Of a stretch of DNA of 64,000 nt, positions 16,548-25,600 are shown piece by piece. A program made the position numbers and the translations under genes. Source of the stretch: Pseudomonas promysalinigenes. GTDB taxonomy: Bacteria; Pseudomonadota; Gammaproteobacteria; Pseudomonadales; Pseudomonadaceae. Where the stretch lies: assembly GCF_014269025.2 (NCBI RefSeq), contig NZ_CP077094.1:2728001-2792000 (forward strand), read 5' to 3'. The stretch's first letter is position 1, and each line of letters opens with the position of its first letter. The notes beneath the pieces are model-generated. The model was not told the DNA's origin and did no database searches. It saw nothing but the letters and a program-made list of their open reading frames with translations.

Positions 16548-16614
16548 GCGGCTTTAGCCGCGAAGATTGCCTCGCGACCTTAGCCACCGGCTTTGCCGGT
16601 ATTCGCGGGTAACC
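16548..16614. repeat. REP-like repeat between the importer and the oxygenase gene
   Basis: Two imperfect hairpin units occur in tandem: GCGGC-TTTA-GCCGC at 16,548-16,561 and a CCGGCTTTGCCGG / TTCGCGGGTAACCC unit at 16,587-16,614. The words ATTCGCGGGTAA and GGAGCGGCTTTAGCCGCGAA are typical of the roughly 35-base REP elements scattered through P. putida genomes. It probably also acts as a transcription or mRNA-decay barrier after the BMP gene. Confidence 0.65.
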
Positions 16615-16667
16615 CACACGAAGGGCCGCCCAAGAGATCTTGTCAATTGCAGCATTTCGGAGACCTG

Positions 16668-17627
16668 ATGAATACACTGCCGATCATCGACATCGCCCCG
16701 CTTTATCAGCACGACCCCGCCGCTCGCCAGGCCGTGGCTCGGCAAATCGACGCCGCTTGCCGCCACTGGGGTTTCTATTACATAAAAGGCCACCCTATCA
16801 CCGCCCAGCGTATCGCCGAACTCACAGCGGCGGCCAAGGATTTCTTCGCCAGGCCCTGCGAGGAAAAACTGCGCATCGACATCACCCGCAGCGCCCACCA
16901 CCGGGGGTATGGGGCCATCGCTACCGAACAGCTCGACCCGAGCCGCCCTAGCGACCTCAAAGAAACCTTCGACATGGGGCTGCACATGGCGGCCGATCAC
17001 CCTGATGTGCTGGCCGGTAAACCGCTGCGCGGGCCCAATCGGCATCCGGCCATTGCCGGCTGGGAAACCTTGCTGCAACAACACTACCAAGACATGCACG
17101 CCCTCTCTCTGACTTTGTTGAGGGCCATGGCCGAGGCATTGGGTATCGAGCAGGACTTTTTCGACCAGCGCTTTGCCGAGCCCATCAGCGTGCTGCGCAT
17201 GATCCACTACCCACCCCGCCAAAGGGCCAGCAGCAGCGAGCAGCAAGGAGCCGGTGCCCATACCGACTACGGCTGCATCACCCTGCTGTATCAGGACAAC
17301 GCCGGCGGCCTGCAAGTGCGCAGCCGCGATGGTCAATGGATCGATGCCCCTCCCATCGAGGGGACCTATGTGGTGAACATCGGCGACATGATGGCGCGCT
17401 GGAGCAATGACCGCTATACCTCGACGCCGCATCGGGTGATCAGCCCGCTGGGGGTGGACCGCTACTCGATGCCGTTCTTCGCCGAACCGCATCCGGACAC
17501 CGAGATCAGTTGCCTGCCGAACTGCTCGAGCAGCGCTAACCCGGCCAAATATCCGCCGGTTTCATGCAGCGCCTACATGCTTTCACGATTTGCCGAAACC
17601 TACGCCTACCGCCGTGAAGCGCTCTGA
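16668..17627 (+). CDS. 2-oxoglutarate/Fe(II)-dependent oxygenase, isopenicillin N synthase family
   Basis: A 319-residue non-haem iron enzyme. It has the N-terminal DIOX_N region (PIIDIAPLYQHD...CRHWGFYYIKGHPI) and the C-terminal double-stranded beta-helix. The iron triad is visible: His and Asp in HTDYGCITLLYQD, and the distal His in STPHRVISP. The 2-oxoglutarate-type Arg/Ser pair is in DRYSMPFF. Relatives are often found beside BMP importers in proteobacteria, suggesting that it oxidises the imported purine or pyrimidine; this is inference. The start is the ATG at 16,668 after CGGAGACC. Confidence 0.88.
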   Translation: MNTLPIIDIAPLYQHDPAARQAVARQIDAACRHWGFYYIKGHPITAQRIAELTAAAKDFFARPCEEKLRIDITRSAHHRGYGAIATEQLDPSRPSDLKETFDMGLHMAADHPDVLAGKPLRGPNRHPAIAGWETLLQQHYQDMHALSLTLLRAMAEALGIEQDFFDQRFAEPISVLRMIHYPPRQRASSSEQQGAGAHTDYGCITLLYQDNAGGLQVRSRDGQWIDAPPIEGTYVVNIGDMMARWSNDRYTSTPHRVISPLGVDRYSMPFFAEPHPDTEISCLPNCSSSANPAKYPPVSCSAYMLSRFAETYAYRREAL

Positions 17628-17636
17628 GTGCAGCCG

Positions 17637-19538
17637 TCACATCTCGACCTGGGTACCCAGTTCGATCACCCGGTTCAACGGCAACTGGAAATACCTGAGG
17701 TTGCTGTTGGCGTTTTTCAGCAAGAAGGCGAACAGCTGCTCGCGCCAACGTGCCATTGCATTGTGGTTGCCGGCGACCACGGTTTCGCGACTGAGAAAAT
17801 AGGTGGTACGCATGGCACCGAATGCCAGGTCAGCATTGGGGTAACGGCTCAATGCCAAAGGTACGTTGGGCTCTTCCATGAAGCCGAAGTGGAGGCTTAC
17901 CCGGTAGAACCCGTCACCGCAAGCTTCGACCTCAAACCGCTTGCTGGCAGGGATACGCGGCTCGTCCGCGAACACCACGGTGAGCAGCACCACTTGCTCG
18001 TGCAATACCTGGTTATGCAGTAGGTTGTGCAGCAATGCGTGGGGTACTGCCTCGGGCCGCGCACAGAGGAACACGGCCGTGCCACTGACCCGGTGCGGTG
18101 GCTGTGCCTGCAGGCTGGCGATGAACAGCCCAAGGGGCAGCGCGTGTTCATCCAACCGCTCGACGATGATCGTGCGTCCGCGCTTCCAGGTGGTCATCAA
18201 CACGAATAGCGCCACGCCGGCAATCACCGGGAAGGCGCCTCCCTGCAACACTTTTGGAGCGTTGGCGGCAAAGTACAAGCTGTCGACCACCAGCAAAGCC
18301 AGCAACAGCGGCACCGCCAGCCAGCGTGGCGCCTTCCATAGCAGCAGTACCACGGCCGACGCCAGCAGCGTGGTGATCAGCATGGTGCCGGTCACCGCCA
18401 CACCATAGGCCGCGGCCAGTGCCCCGGATGACTCGAAGCCCACCACCAGCAGCACCACGCCGACCATCAGCGCCCAGTTGACCACGCCGATGTAAATCTG
18501 CCCTTGCTCCTGGCTTGAGGTGTGCTGGATGAACATACGTGGCACATAACCGAGCTGAATGGCCTGACGCGTCATGGAAAACGCACCGGAAATCACAGCC
18601 TGGGAAGCGATAATGGTGGCCATCGTGGCCAACCCGACCATTGGCAGCAGCGCCCAGTCAGGGGCCAGCAGGTAGAACGGGTTACGCACCGCTTGCGGGT
18701 CGCTAAGGATCAATGCACCTTGGCCGAAGTAATTCAGCACCAAGCCTGGTAGCACCAGCACAAACCAGGCGCGAGCAATCGGTTTGCGGCCGAAGTGGCC
18801 CATGTCGGCATACAGCGCTTCAGCGCCGGTCAGCGCCAGCACCACGGCGCCAAGAATGGCTACGCCCATGCCTGGGTGCAGGATGAAGAACTTGACGGCC
18901 CAGACCGGGCTCAGCGCCTGCAAAACTTGCGGATGCTGGGCGATACCGTGCACCCCCAGCGCGGCGAGCACCACGAACCACAACACCATGATCGGCCCGA
19001 ACAGAATGCCGATGCGTGCGGTGCCATGCCTCTGAATCAGGAACAAGGCCACGAGCACCAGCACCGCTAGCGGCACGACCCAGTGATCGATGCCGTCATA
19101 CGCCAGTTGCAAGCCCTCCACTGCCGACAACACCGAAATGGCCGGGGTGATCATGCTATCGCCGTAGAACAGCGCTGCACCGAACAGGCCGAGCAGCACC
19201 AACCCCCGCCCCAGCCGCTTGTAGGGCGCCGCGGCGCGGTGCGCCAGCGCGGTCAGGGCCATGATGCCACCCTCGCCCTGGTTGTCAGCGCGCAGGATGA
19301 ACAACACGTATTTGAGCGATACCACCCACACCAGCGACCAAAGCACCAGCGACAGCACACCGAGCACCCCTGCGTTGTTGGCCTGCACCCCGTAGTGCCC
19401 GGCAAATACCTCTTTGAGGGTGTACAAAGGGCTGGTGCCGATGTCGCCGTAAACCACCCCTACCGCCGCGATCAGCAGGCCGAGCGAGTTGGATTTATTG
19501 GGTTGGGCAGGATTTGCTAAAGCGGCGGGGTGGCTCAC
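17637..19538 (-). CDS. kup: Low-affinity potassium transporter Kup
   Basis: A 633-residue K+/H+ symporter of the Kup/HAK/KT family. It has about 12 membrane segments, and the N-terminal signature [20 protein letters not shown] is diagnostic. The cytosolic C-terminal domain begins around residue 460. The open frame extends upstream to 19,688 without homology-like sequence. I chose the GTG at 19,538, which gives [15 protein letters not shown], a normal family length, with a GAGAG purine stretch upstream. It is convergent with the oxygenase gene at a gap of only 9 bases. Confidence 0.92.
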   Translation of the reverse strand: MSHPAALANPAQPNKSNSLGLLIAAVGVVYGDIGTSPLYTLKEVFAGHYGVQANNAGVLGVLSLVLWSLVWVVSLKYVLFILRADNQGEGGIMALTALAHRAAAPYKRLGRGLVLLGLFGAALFYGDSMITPAISVLSAVEGLQLAYDGIDHWVVPLAVLVLVALFLIQRHGTARIGILFGPIMVLWFVVLAALGVHGIAQHPQVLQALSPVWAVKFFILHPGMGVAILGAVVLALTGAEALYADMGHFGRKPIARAWFVLVLPGLVLNYFGQGALILSDPQAVRNPFYLLAPDWALLPMVGLATMATIIASQAVISGAFSMTRQAIQLGYVPRMFIQHTSSQEQGQIYIGVVNWALMVGVVLLVVGFESSGALAAAYGVAVTGTMLITTLLASAVVLLLWKAPRWLAVPLLLALLVVDSLYFAANAPKVLQGGAFPVIAGVALFVLMTTWKRGRTIIVERLDEHALPLGLFIASLQAQPPHRVSGTAVFLCARPEAVPHALLHNLLHNQVLHEQVVLLTVVFADEPRIPASKRFEVEACGDGFYRVSLHFGFMEEPNVPLALSRYPNADLAFGAMRTTYFLSRETVVAGNHNAMARWREQLFAFLLKNANSNLRYFQLPLNRVIELGTQVEM

Positions 19539-19784
19539 GACGGGACTCTCTGACGGGCGATTGTGATAGGCATGCCATCCCTGGGCAGCGCGCCGCCAGT
19601 ATCGTTTCAAGGCGCCGAGCCTGCCGTAAAAAGCGCGTAAAAAATGCAGGACACTGGCCTGCCGTAGGCCCACTCCCAACTGCGCCAAGGTGCTGTATCG
19701 TTACCGGTCGGGCCGAGCTGGGTGAACATTACGGCCGTCGCCCTTGTCGCAAGTAAGCGAAATTGCGCATTTTGGAGATTCAAC

Positions 19785-21638
19785 ATGTTTCGCGTCTTTG
19801 AACGCTGGCTCGACCCATTTCCACCGGACGAGGTGCCCCCACCCCCGGCTGGCCTGCTGCGCTTTCTGTGGGCCTGCACCCGCGGTGCCCGTGGCTATAT
19901 CCTGGCGCTGGCGCTGTTCAGCGCAGGGGTGTCGATATACGAAGCCTGGCTGTTTTCCTTCCTTGGCCAAGTGGTCGACCTGCTGTCGAACTGGCAGGTG
20001 GGCGGCGGCGTGAGCGCCGAGGAGCGCCGCGTACTATGGGGGGTGGGGCTGCTGCTGGTGGCCAGTATTGCCTTGGTCGGCTTGCGTACGCTCATGCAGC
20101 ACCAGGTGCTGGCGATCAACTTACCCCTGCGTCTGCGTTGGGACTTCCATCGGCTGATGCTGCGCCAGAGCCTGTCGTTCTTCTCCGACGAATTTTCCGG
20201 TCGAGTCACCACCAAGGTGATGCAAACCGCGTTGGCCGTGCGCGAGGTGTTGTTCACGGTCATCGAAATCCTGCCGGGCATCGGCGTGTACTTCATTGCA
20301 ATCATCGCCCTGGCAGGCGGCTTCGCCGCCAAGCTGATGCTACCGTTCATTGCCTGGCTCGGCCTGTTCGGCCTGGCGATGCTGTATTTCGTCCCTCGCC
20401 TTGGCAAGGTCGGCCAGGAACAGGCCCACGCCCGTTCCTCGATGACCGGCCGGGTTTCCGACGCCTATACCAACATCACCACTGTGAAGCTGTTCTCCCA
20501 CTCAAAGCGCGAAGCACACTTTGCCCGCGCGGCAATGGAAGACTTCAAGCAAACCGGTTTTCGCCAGATGCGCCTGGTCAGCCAGTTCGAAATCGTCAAC
20601 CAGGCGTTGGTGGTCGGGCTGATTTTCGGCGCCGGCGGCTACGCGCTTTGGCTATGGCATCAGGGCCAAGTAGGCACCGGCGCGGTCGCCGCGATCACCG
20701 CCATGGCCCTGCGCATCAATGGCATGTCGCATTGGATCATGTGGCAAATGACCTCACTGTTCGAAAACATCGGCACAGTGCAGGACGGCATGGCCACCCT
20801 CACCCGCGGCCCCAAGGTGCAGGACGCACCGAACGCTGGTGTGCTGCAAACCCGCGGCGGTGCGGTGACGTTCGACAACGTCAGCTTCAACTACAACGGC
20901 GAGCGCCAGGTACTCGATGGCTTGAGCCTGACCATCGCCCCTGGCGAAAAAGTCGGCCTGGTGGGCCGCTCCGGTGCAGGCAAGTCGACGCTCATAAACC
21001 TGCTGCTGCGCTTCTATGATGTGGACCACGGCCAAATCCTGATCGATGGGCAGAACATTGCCCAGGTCACCCAGGACAGCCTGCGCAGCGCTATCGGCAT
21101 GGTGACCCAGGATACTTCGCTGCTTCACCGCTCGATTCGCGACAACATCGCCTATGGCCGCCCGGATGCCAGTGAGGAGCAGGTCCGGCGCGCCGCCATC
21201 AACGCCCAGGCCGATGGCTTCATTCGCCAACTCAGCGACCGGGACGGCCACAGCGGTTATGACACGCTGGTGGGCGAGCGCGGCATCAAGCTCTCCGGTG
21301 GCCAGCGGCAACGCATCGCCATCGCCAGGGTGATGCTCAAGAACGCCCCGATCCTGCTGCTGGACGAAGCTACCAGCGCGCTGGACTCTGAAGTGGAGGT
21401 CGCCATTCAGGAGAGCCTGGACGAGATGATGCAGGGCAAGACGGTGATCGCCATCGCCCACCGGCTGTCCACCATCGCCGCCATGGACCGGTTGATCGTC
21501 ATGGACGAGGGGCGAATCATCGAGCAAGGCACCCACAGCGAGCTGCTGGCCAGGAACGGCACCTATGCAAGGCTCTGGCAGCACCAGAGCGGCGGGTTCT
21601 TGGGTGAGGAACAGGGAATGGCCGAGGTGTTGGAGTGA
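19785..21638 (+). CDS. ABC transporter ATP-binding protein/permease (MsbA/multidrug exporter type)
   Basis: A 617-residue half-transporter. The N-terminal membrane domain has about six helices (residues 40-340). The C-terminal ATPase has Walker A GRSGAGKSTLINLL, the Q-loop TQDTSLLHRS, the signature KLSGGQRQRIAIARV, Walker B ILLLDEATSALD and the H-loop IAHRLST. All are intact, so it is an active exporter half that should form a homodimer. The ATG at 19,785 has TTGGAG upstream and gives MFRVFERWLDPFPPDEVPPP, a start common in Pseudomonas orthologues. The substrate is unknown. Confidence 0.9.
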   Translation: MFRVFERWLDPFPPDEVPPPPAGLLRFLWACTRGARGYILALALFSAGVSIYEAWLFSFLGQVVDLLSNWQVGGGVSAEERRVLWGVGLLLVASIALVGLRTLMQHQVLAINLPLRLRWDFHRLMLRQSLSFFSDEFSGRVTTKVMQTALAVREVLFTVIEILPGIGVYFIAIIALAGGFAAKLMLPFIAWLGLFGLAMLYFVPRLGKVGQEQAHARSSMTGRVSDAYTNITTVKLFSHSKREAHFARAAMEDFKQTGFRQMRLVSQFEIVNQALVVGLIFGAGGYALWLWHQGQVGTGAVAAITAMALRINGMSHWIMWQMTSLFENIGTVQDGMATLTRGPKVQDAPNAGVLQTRGGAVTFDNVSFNYNGERQVLDGLSLTIAPGEKVGLVGRSGAGKSTLINLLLRFYDVDHGQILIDGQNIAQVTQDSLRSAIGMVTQDTSLLHRSIRDNIAYGRPDASEEQVRRAAINAQADGFIRQLSDRDGHSGYDTLVGERGIKLSGGQRQRIAIARVMLKNAPILLLDEATSALDSEVEVAIQESLDEMMQGKTVIAIAHRLSTIAAMDRLIVMDEGRIIEQGTHSELLARNGTYARLWQHQSGGFLGEEQGMAEVLE

Positions 21639-21713
21639 CTGGGTAATGCTGAACCACCCATCTCAAGCCTCTCTACTAGCATGACGCTAGGTCGATCGTT
21701 AACTGGCAAGGTT

Positions 21714-23033
21714 TCACCAAATCTGGATGGGTAAGTTTATGACTAGGCGTACCTCATCGTAACTGCCATCAATTTGTCCACCGTGAGCACGATGGTTATA
21801 AACAAGGGTGCGAACAGCAGTCTTTTTCAGAATGCCGGATTGGACGACGTAGCTCATTACTAAACCGTTTTCCTCGTGCCCTGCGCCATCCAGACCTTGC
21901 ACTGCATAGCCTGCATGGCGCCCATTGCGTCCACCACGATAGTGGCTACCGTCGATTCCCCAACCCCGGGCATGCCACACCCCTATCGTCAGGCCCGGCA
22001 TCCCGTAACGTGCTGCATCGAGGTCGTAGCGCAGTTGCCACGAGCGCTCATTGGGGCCGTTATAATCGGAGTACAGCGAGTTGGCCATGAAGTTGCTGCT
22101 CGATTCCCAGACATAATCGAAGTACTCGTCGCCTTCAATCTGTTGCCAAGCCAGGGTTAAACCATGCCCATGATGAAACACAGTGGTAGCCAGGCTGTAG
22201 GCCTGATTATCAATGTATCCAAGTTTCTGCTGCCCTATATCCCGTGTGCGGTAGTAGTGCAGAGCATTACGCACAGCCAGCGTGTTTTGATCGCCGAGGG
22301 TGCTCGATAGGCCCAAATAGGTCTGCTGCCAGGTATCGGCAAACCGCGATGCGTAAGCACTGGCCGAGATCGCCCCTGCATAGCTGACGCCGACATACTG
22401 CAACGAATCGGCATTCACGCCGCGATCCCCAAAGGTAGTGGTCAGTCGTTCGCTACCACTTCCGGTGCGTGGGATTGCCCGCTCGAAGCGCCCGGCTTCG
22501 AGCTTGATACCAGCCAGTTGCAGGTTGCTCAAGGCCACTCCTTCGAAGCTCGATGGCAATGCGCGGTTATCCTTGTAGCGCAGCATCGGGTTCTCGGTTC
22601 GCTGACGCCCTACACGCAGCGTTGTGTCTGCCAGTCGCAGGCGCACCGCTCCGATACCCAGGCGGCTCCACGTTGGGGCCGCGTCACCGCCACTGTCCAC
22701 GAGTACCCGATCACCGCCGTTGGCGACCCGGCCATGTCCTCGCTGAAGGTTCACGGCACTGTACAAAGACGCGTCCAAGCCAATGCCCAGAACACCTGAT
22801 GTATAGCCGGATGCATAATTGAGCATCAATCCTTGTACCCAGCTCTCGCGCAGGCGGGTGGGTGTCAGCACACCGTCCTTGCGCACAGCGAGGTAGGTAT
22901 TTTGTCGTGTGTGCTGGTTGGAATAGAAGTGCCTGAGATTTACATCAAGATGACTGCCCTCCAGTAGGTCGGAGTCCGCCCAGGCCAAAACTGGCCCTCC
23001 CAGGGCCAAGCAGAATAATAAGCGCTGATACAT
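21714..23033 (-). CDS. OprD family outer-membrane porin
   Basis: A 439-residue outer-membrane protein. A signal peptide (MYQRLLFCLALGGPVLAWA) is followed by DSDLLEGSHLDVNLRHFYSN, the usual OprD start. The aromatic end (VRLVINLPIQIW) fits a terminal beta-strand. The family takes up amino acids, peptides or carboxylates. The ATG at 23,033 has GGAAGA about 8 bases upstream and gives a proper signal peptide; an upstream ATG at 23,060 is less likely. It lies downstream of the MHS transporter and may be co-transcribed with it, facing away from the biosynthetic operon. A role in moving the cluster's product or precursor is inference. Confidence 0.87.
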   Translation of the reverse strand: MYQRLLFCLALGGPVLAWADSDLLEGSHLDVNLRHFYSNQHTRQNTYLAVRKDGVLTPTRLRESWVQGLMLNYASGYTSGVLGIGLDASLYSAVNLQRGHGRVANGGDRVLVDSGGDAAPTWSRLGIGAVRLRLADTTLRVGRQRTENPMLRYKDNRALPSSFEGVALSNLQLAGIKLEAGRFERAIPRTGSGSERLTTTFGDRGVNADSLQYVGVSYAGAISASAYASRFADTWQQTYLGLSSTLGDQNTLAVRNALHYYRTRDIGQQKLGYIDNQAYSLATTVFHHGHGLTLAWQQIEGDEYFDYVWESSSNFMANSLYSDYNGPNERSWQLRYDLDAARYGMPGLTIGVWHARGWGIDGSHYRGGRNGRHAGYAVQGLDGAGHEENGLVMSYVVQSGILKKTAVRTLVYNHRAHGGQIDGSYDEVRLVINLPIQIW

Positions 23034-23111
23034 CGACGAAGGTCTTCCTTTTCCATACAAATGAAACGCGCGGCTCCCGCCCGCTGCAGCACTACCGACG
23101 GGGCCTGTCGC

Positions 23112-24434
23112 TCAATGACCTGCGGCCGTATCACTGGCCACCGCAGCCGCTACATCCGCGCGACCGAAGGCCTTTGCGCAATAGCACCCGCCCCCACCCA
23201 CCACTGCGCTGAACGCCACGATTGACCACGCGTTCCAATGCATCAAAGCGATCAGTAATACAGGCGTGGCGGTGGCCCAAAGTGCGTAGGCGATGTTGTA
23301 GGTCACTGAAATACCGGACACACGAATATGCGCAGGGAACAGCCTGACCATGATCGACGGCACCACTGCGACGACCCCGCAGCAAAGGCCAGCCAGCGCG
23401 TAAGCCCAGCCCACGAATGGGATCCCTAGGATCAGGCAGCTGTACAAAGCCAGCACGCCTACCGGCAACAGTGCGCTGTGGATTAACAACGCCCGCCAGG
23501 CACCGAAACGGTCAGCCATGATTCCGGCCAGCACGCAACCAATGTTTAGACAGACGATGCCTAAGCTGCTGAGTGTGAAGGTTTGCTCGGGTGGCAGCCC
23601 AAAGCGCTTTTGCATGACCGTCGGCGTGATGACTACCAGCACCACCACCGCCGAGGTCAGTAGACAGGTCAGTAGGAGCGCTGCAGGGATCGCCTTGCGA
23701 TGCTCGCGTAGCACCGTGCGTATTGGTAACTCTACCTCGGTCGCACGTCGCTCCTGCATGGCGACGAACACGGGCGTCTCACTCAGCCAGCGGCGTAGCC
23801 ATACCCCGACAAGACCAAACACCCCACCCAGGATGAAGGGTACCCGCCAGCCATGATCGAGAATCTGCTCTGGGGTGTAGACCCACGCCATCCAAGCGGC
23901 GGTCAGCGCCCCAAGCAAGTAGCCAAAAGTTAGCCCTGCTTGCAGCATACCCAATGCGAAACCCCGGTGACTGGCCGGTGCATGCTCGGCTATGAATACC
24001 CACGCGCTAGGGACCTCTCCGCCTACTGCAGCGCCTTGCAGGATGCGCAGGGCCAACAGCAGCATTGGAGCCCAATAGCCGATTTGCGCGTAGGTCGGCA
24101 TCAGCCCCATTACAAGGCAAGGCACAGCCATCATCAGGATGCTTAGGCTGAACACCCGCTTGCGCCCCAGGCGATCGGCAAAGTGTGCCAATAAGATGCC
24201 GCCCAGTGGGCGCGCCAGATAGCCTGCCACAAAGATGCCAAAGCTTTGCACCAAACGCAGCCATTCTGGCATGTGTGGAGGGAAAAACAGCTCGCTGAGC
24301 ACCAAAGCGAAGAATACGAAAATGATGAAATCGTATATCTCCAGCGCGCCTCCCAAGGCTGCCAGGCCCAAGGTTTTATAGTCGGCGCGGCCAAATCCGG
24401 CGCGCAGAGTCGAGGGATGAGCCGTCATTGGCAT
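23112..24434 (-). CDS. MFS transporter of the metabolite:H+ symporter (MHS) family
   Basis: A 440-residue inner-membrane protein with about 12 segments. MHS hallmarks are ALGGALEIYDFIIFVFFA at the start, ARPLGGILLAHFADRLGRKR in loop 2-3 and LRILQGAAVGGEVPSAWVFI. MHS members import organic acids and related solutes (ProP, ShiA, KgtP), though some pump outward in biosynthetic clusters. The start at 24,434 has AGGAG 5 bases upstream. It is divergent from the biosynthetic operon across a 179-base shared control region, so co-regulation is likely. Confidence 0.88.
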   Translation of the reverse strand: MPMTAHPSTLRAGFGRADYKTLGLAALGGALEIYDFIIFVFFALVLSELFFPPHMPEWLRLVQSFGIFVAGYLARPLGGILLAHFADRLGRKRVFSLSILMMAVPCLVMGLMPTYAQIGYWAPMLLLALRILQGAAVGGEVPSAWVFIAEHAPASHRGFALGMLQAGLTFGYLLGALTAAWMAWVYTPEQILDHGWRVPFILGGVFGLVGVWLRRWLSETPVFVAMQERRATEVELPIRTVLREHRKAIPAALLLTCLLTSAVVVLVVITPTVMQKRFGLPPEQTFTLSSLGIVCLNIGCVLAGIMADRFGAWRALLIHSALLPVGVLALYSCLILGIPFVGWAYALAGLCCGVVAVVPSIMVRLFPAHIRVSGISVTYNIAYALWATATPVLLIALMHWNAWSIVAFSAVVGGGGCYCAKAFGRADVAAAVASDTAAGH

Positions 24435-24613
24435 TCAAACTCCTGTAGGCAAATGAGTACGGTAGCGAAGCAATGACACCATGCTCGTAGCCATCAGGCG
24501 GTAGAACAACCGGTTTAGGCCTCTGTGTGGGTTTTTTGCCGAAATCTGTACATTGAGTTTTGATTGGGAAATCCAATAATCGGGCCAACTCACCGGTTAA
24601 CGACGAGCCCAAG
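24435..24613. promoter_or_regulatory. Divergent control region between the MHS transporter and the biosynthetic operon
   Basis: This 179-base gap must hold both promoters. Visible elements are two copies of ACCGGTT(T/A)A at 24,509-24,517 and 24,592-24,600, the palindrome AACCGGTT at 24,508-24,515, and the inverted repeat ATTGG-N5-CCAAT at 24,563-24,577. They are candidate sites for the MocR-type regulator at 33,228-34,652. No cobalamin riboswitch was recognised although the operon includes a B12 enzyme. No convincing -35/-10 pair was found by eye. Confidence 0.4.
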
Positions 24614-25543
24614 ATGGAACACTTTCAGCGCCAGATCGCCGCATTTGATCATCCCCACGTCGAGGCCATTGCTATCATCCGTGGCCACACATTGCTTGCC
24701 CTGCAACGTTTTTTGCTGGAGCGCAACTTCCGGCAGTTGTTACCAATTCTCTTGTCGCCTATAACCGACCCGCTCAACCATGCGGTGGACCCTGCTGAGA
24801 TTCAGTACCACCAGCACCGCCTCAAACTTACCGCCAGCATGATCTTCCACAAGCAGCTTGCCCTCACCGCTCGCGGCCACGAACAGGTCTTCATCGTGGC
24901 GCCGAATATTCGGCTGGAAAAACCCGAGGTGGAAAACTCGCCGCGCCATCTTCTGGAGTTCTCACAGTTCGATTTCGAAATCCGGGGAGGCACCATGCAA
25001 CAGGCCATGCTACTGGTCGAACAAATGGTCAAGCACACCTTGGACGAGGTGCAAAAACACTGCGCCACGCAACTGGCCCAGTTGGGCCGTAACCTACCGC
25101 GCTACGAAACCGCCTTCCCGATTTACACCACAGATGAACTGAGGGCCGCCCACGGCGATGACTTCGAGCAGTTCATGTCGGAGAAGGCACACACGCCGTT
25201 CTTCATCACCAATCATCGACGTGAGTTCTACGACCGCGAGACGCCAGGTAAACGCGGCCACTACAACAACTACGACCTGGTCTGGCCCGAGGGTTACGGC
25301 GAAGCACTGTCAGGCGGCGAGCGTGAATACGAGCACGGGCAGATTCTTCTTCGCATGCAGGAACTGGGCATGGACCTAACTCCTTTTGGCAACTACTTGG
25401 AAGCTGCCCGGCGCGGACTGCTGCCCCCCAGCGCCGGGGGTGGCCTTGGCATCGAAAGGTTGCTGCGCTTCATCTGTGGTACACGCCATATCCGAGATGT
25501 GGCGCTGTTCGACCGCAGCGTTGGCAGCAACTTCTTGTTCTGA
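24614..25543 (+). CDS. Asparaginyl-tRNA-synthetase-like amide ligase (archaeal AsnA-type)
   Basis: A 309-residue class II aminoacyl-tRNA synthetase catalytic core without the N-terminal anticodon-binding OB domain. Motif 2 (LLEFSQFDFEI, residues 113-123) and motif 3 (GGGLGIERLLRFICG, 275-289) are intact, as is the TDP-type motif 1 region (ILLSPITDPL, about 45-54). The size and domain content match the archaeal asparagine synthetase-related AsnRS paralogue, which adenylates aspartate and amidates it. Here the substrate may be 3-methylaspartate from the mutase in the same operon (inference). I chose the ATG at 24,614; the frame is open back to a TTG at 24,560. First gene of the operon. Confidence 0.82.
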   Translation: MEHFQRQIAAFDHPHVEAIAIIRGHTLLALQRFLLERNFRQLLPILLSPITDPLNHAVDPAEIQYHQHRLKLTASMIFHKQLALTARGHEQVFIVAPNIRLEKPEVENSPRHLLEFSQFDFEIRGGTMQQAMLLVEQMVKHTLDEVQKHCATQLAQLGRNLPRYETAFPIYTTDELRAAHGDDFEQFMSEKAHTPFFITNHRREFYDRETPGKRGHYNNYDLVWPEGYGEALSGGEREYEHGQILLRMQELGMDLTPFGNYLEAARRGLLPPSAGGGLGIERLLRFICGTRHIRDVALFDRSVGSNFLF

Positions 25544-25600
25544 TGACCCATCCACCGTCCCTAGCCCAGCCCTCCTGGCAGGCAACATCGGGAGACACGC

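Noticed and set aside
21676..21690. Terminator between the ABC exporter and the OprD gene (CTAGC-N5-GCTAG)
   Set aside because: The 5-base stem is too short and AT-containing to support as a terminator.
24435..24613. Possible cobalamin riboswitch upstream of the B12-enzyme operon
   Set aside because: No B12-box-like core or the needed set of stems could be recognised in the 179-base gap.
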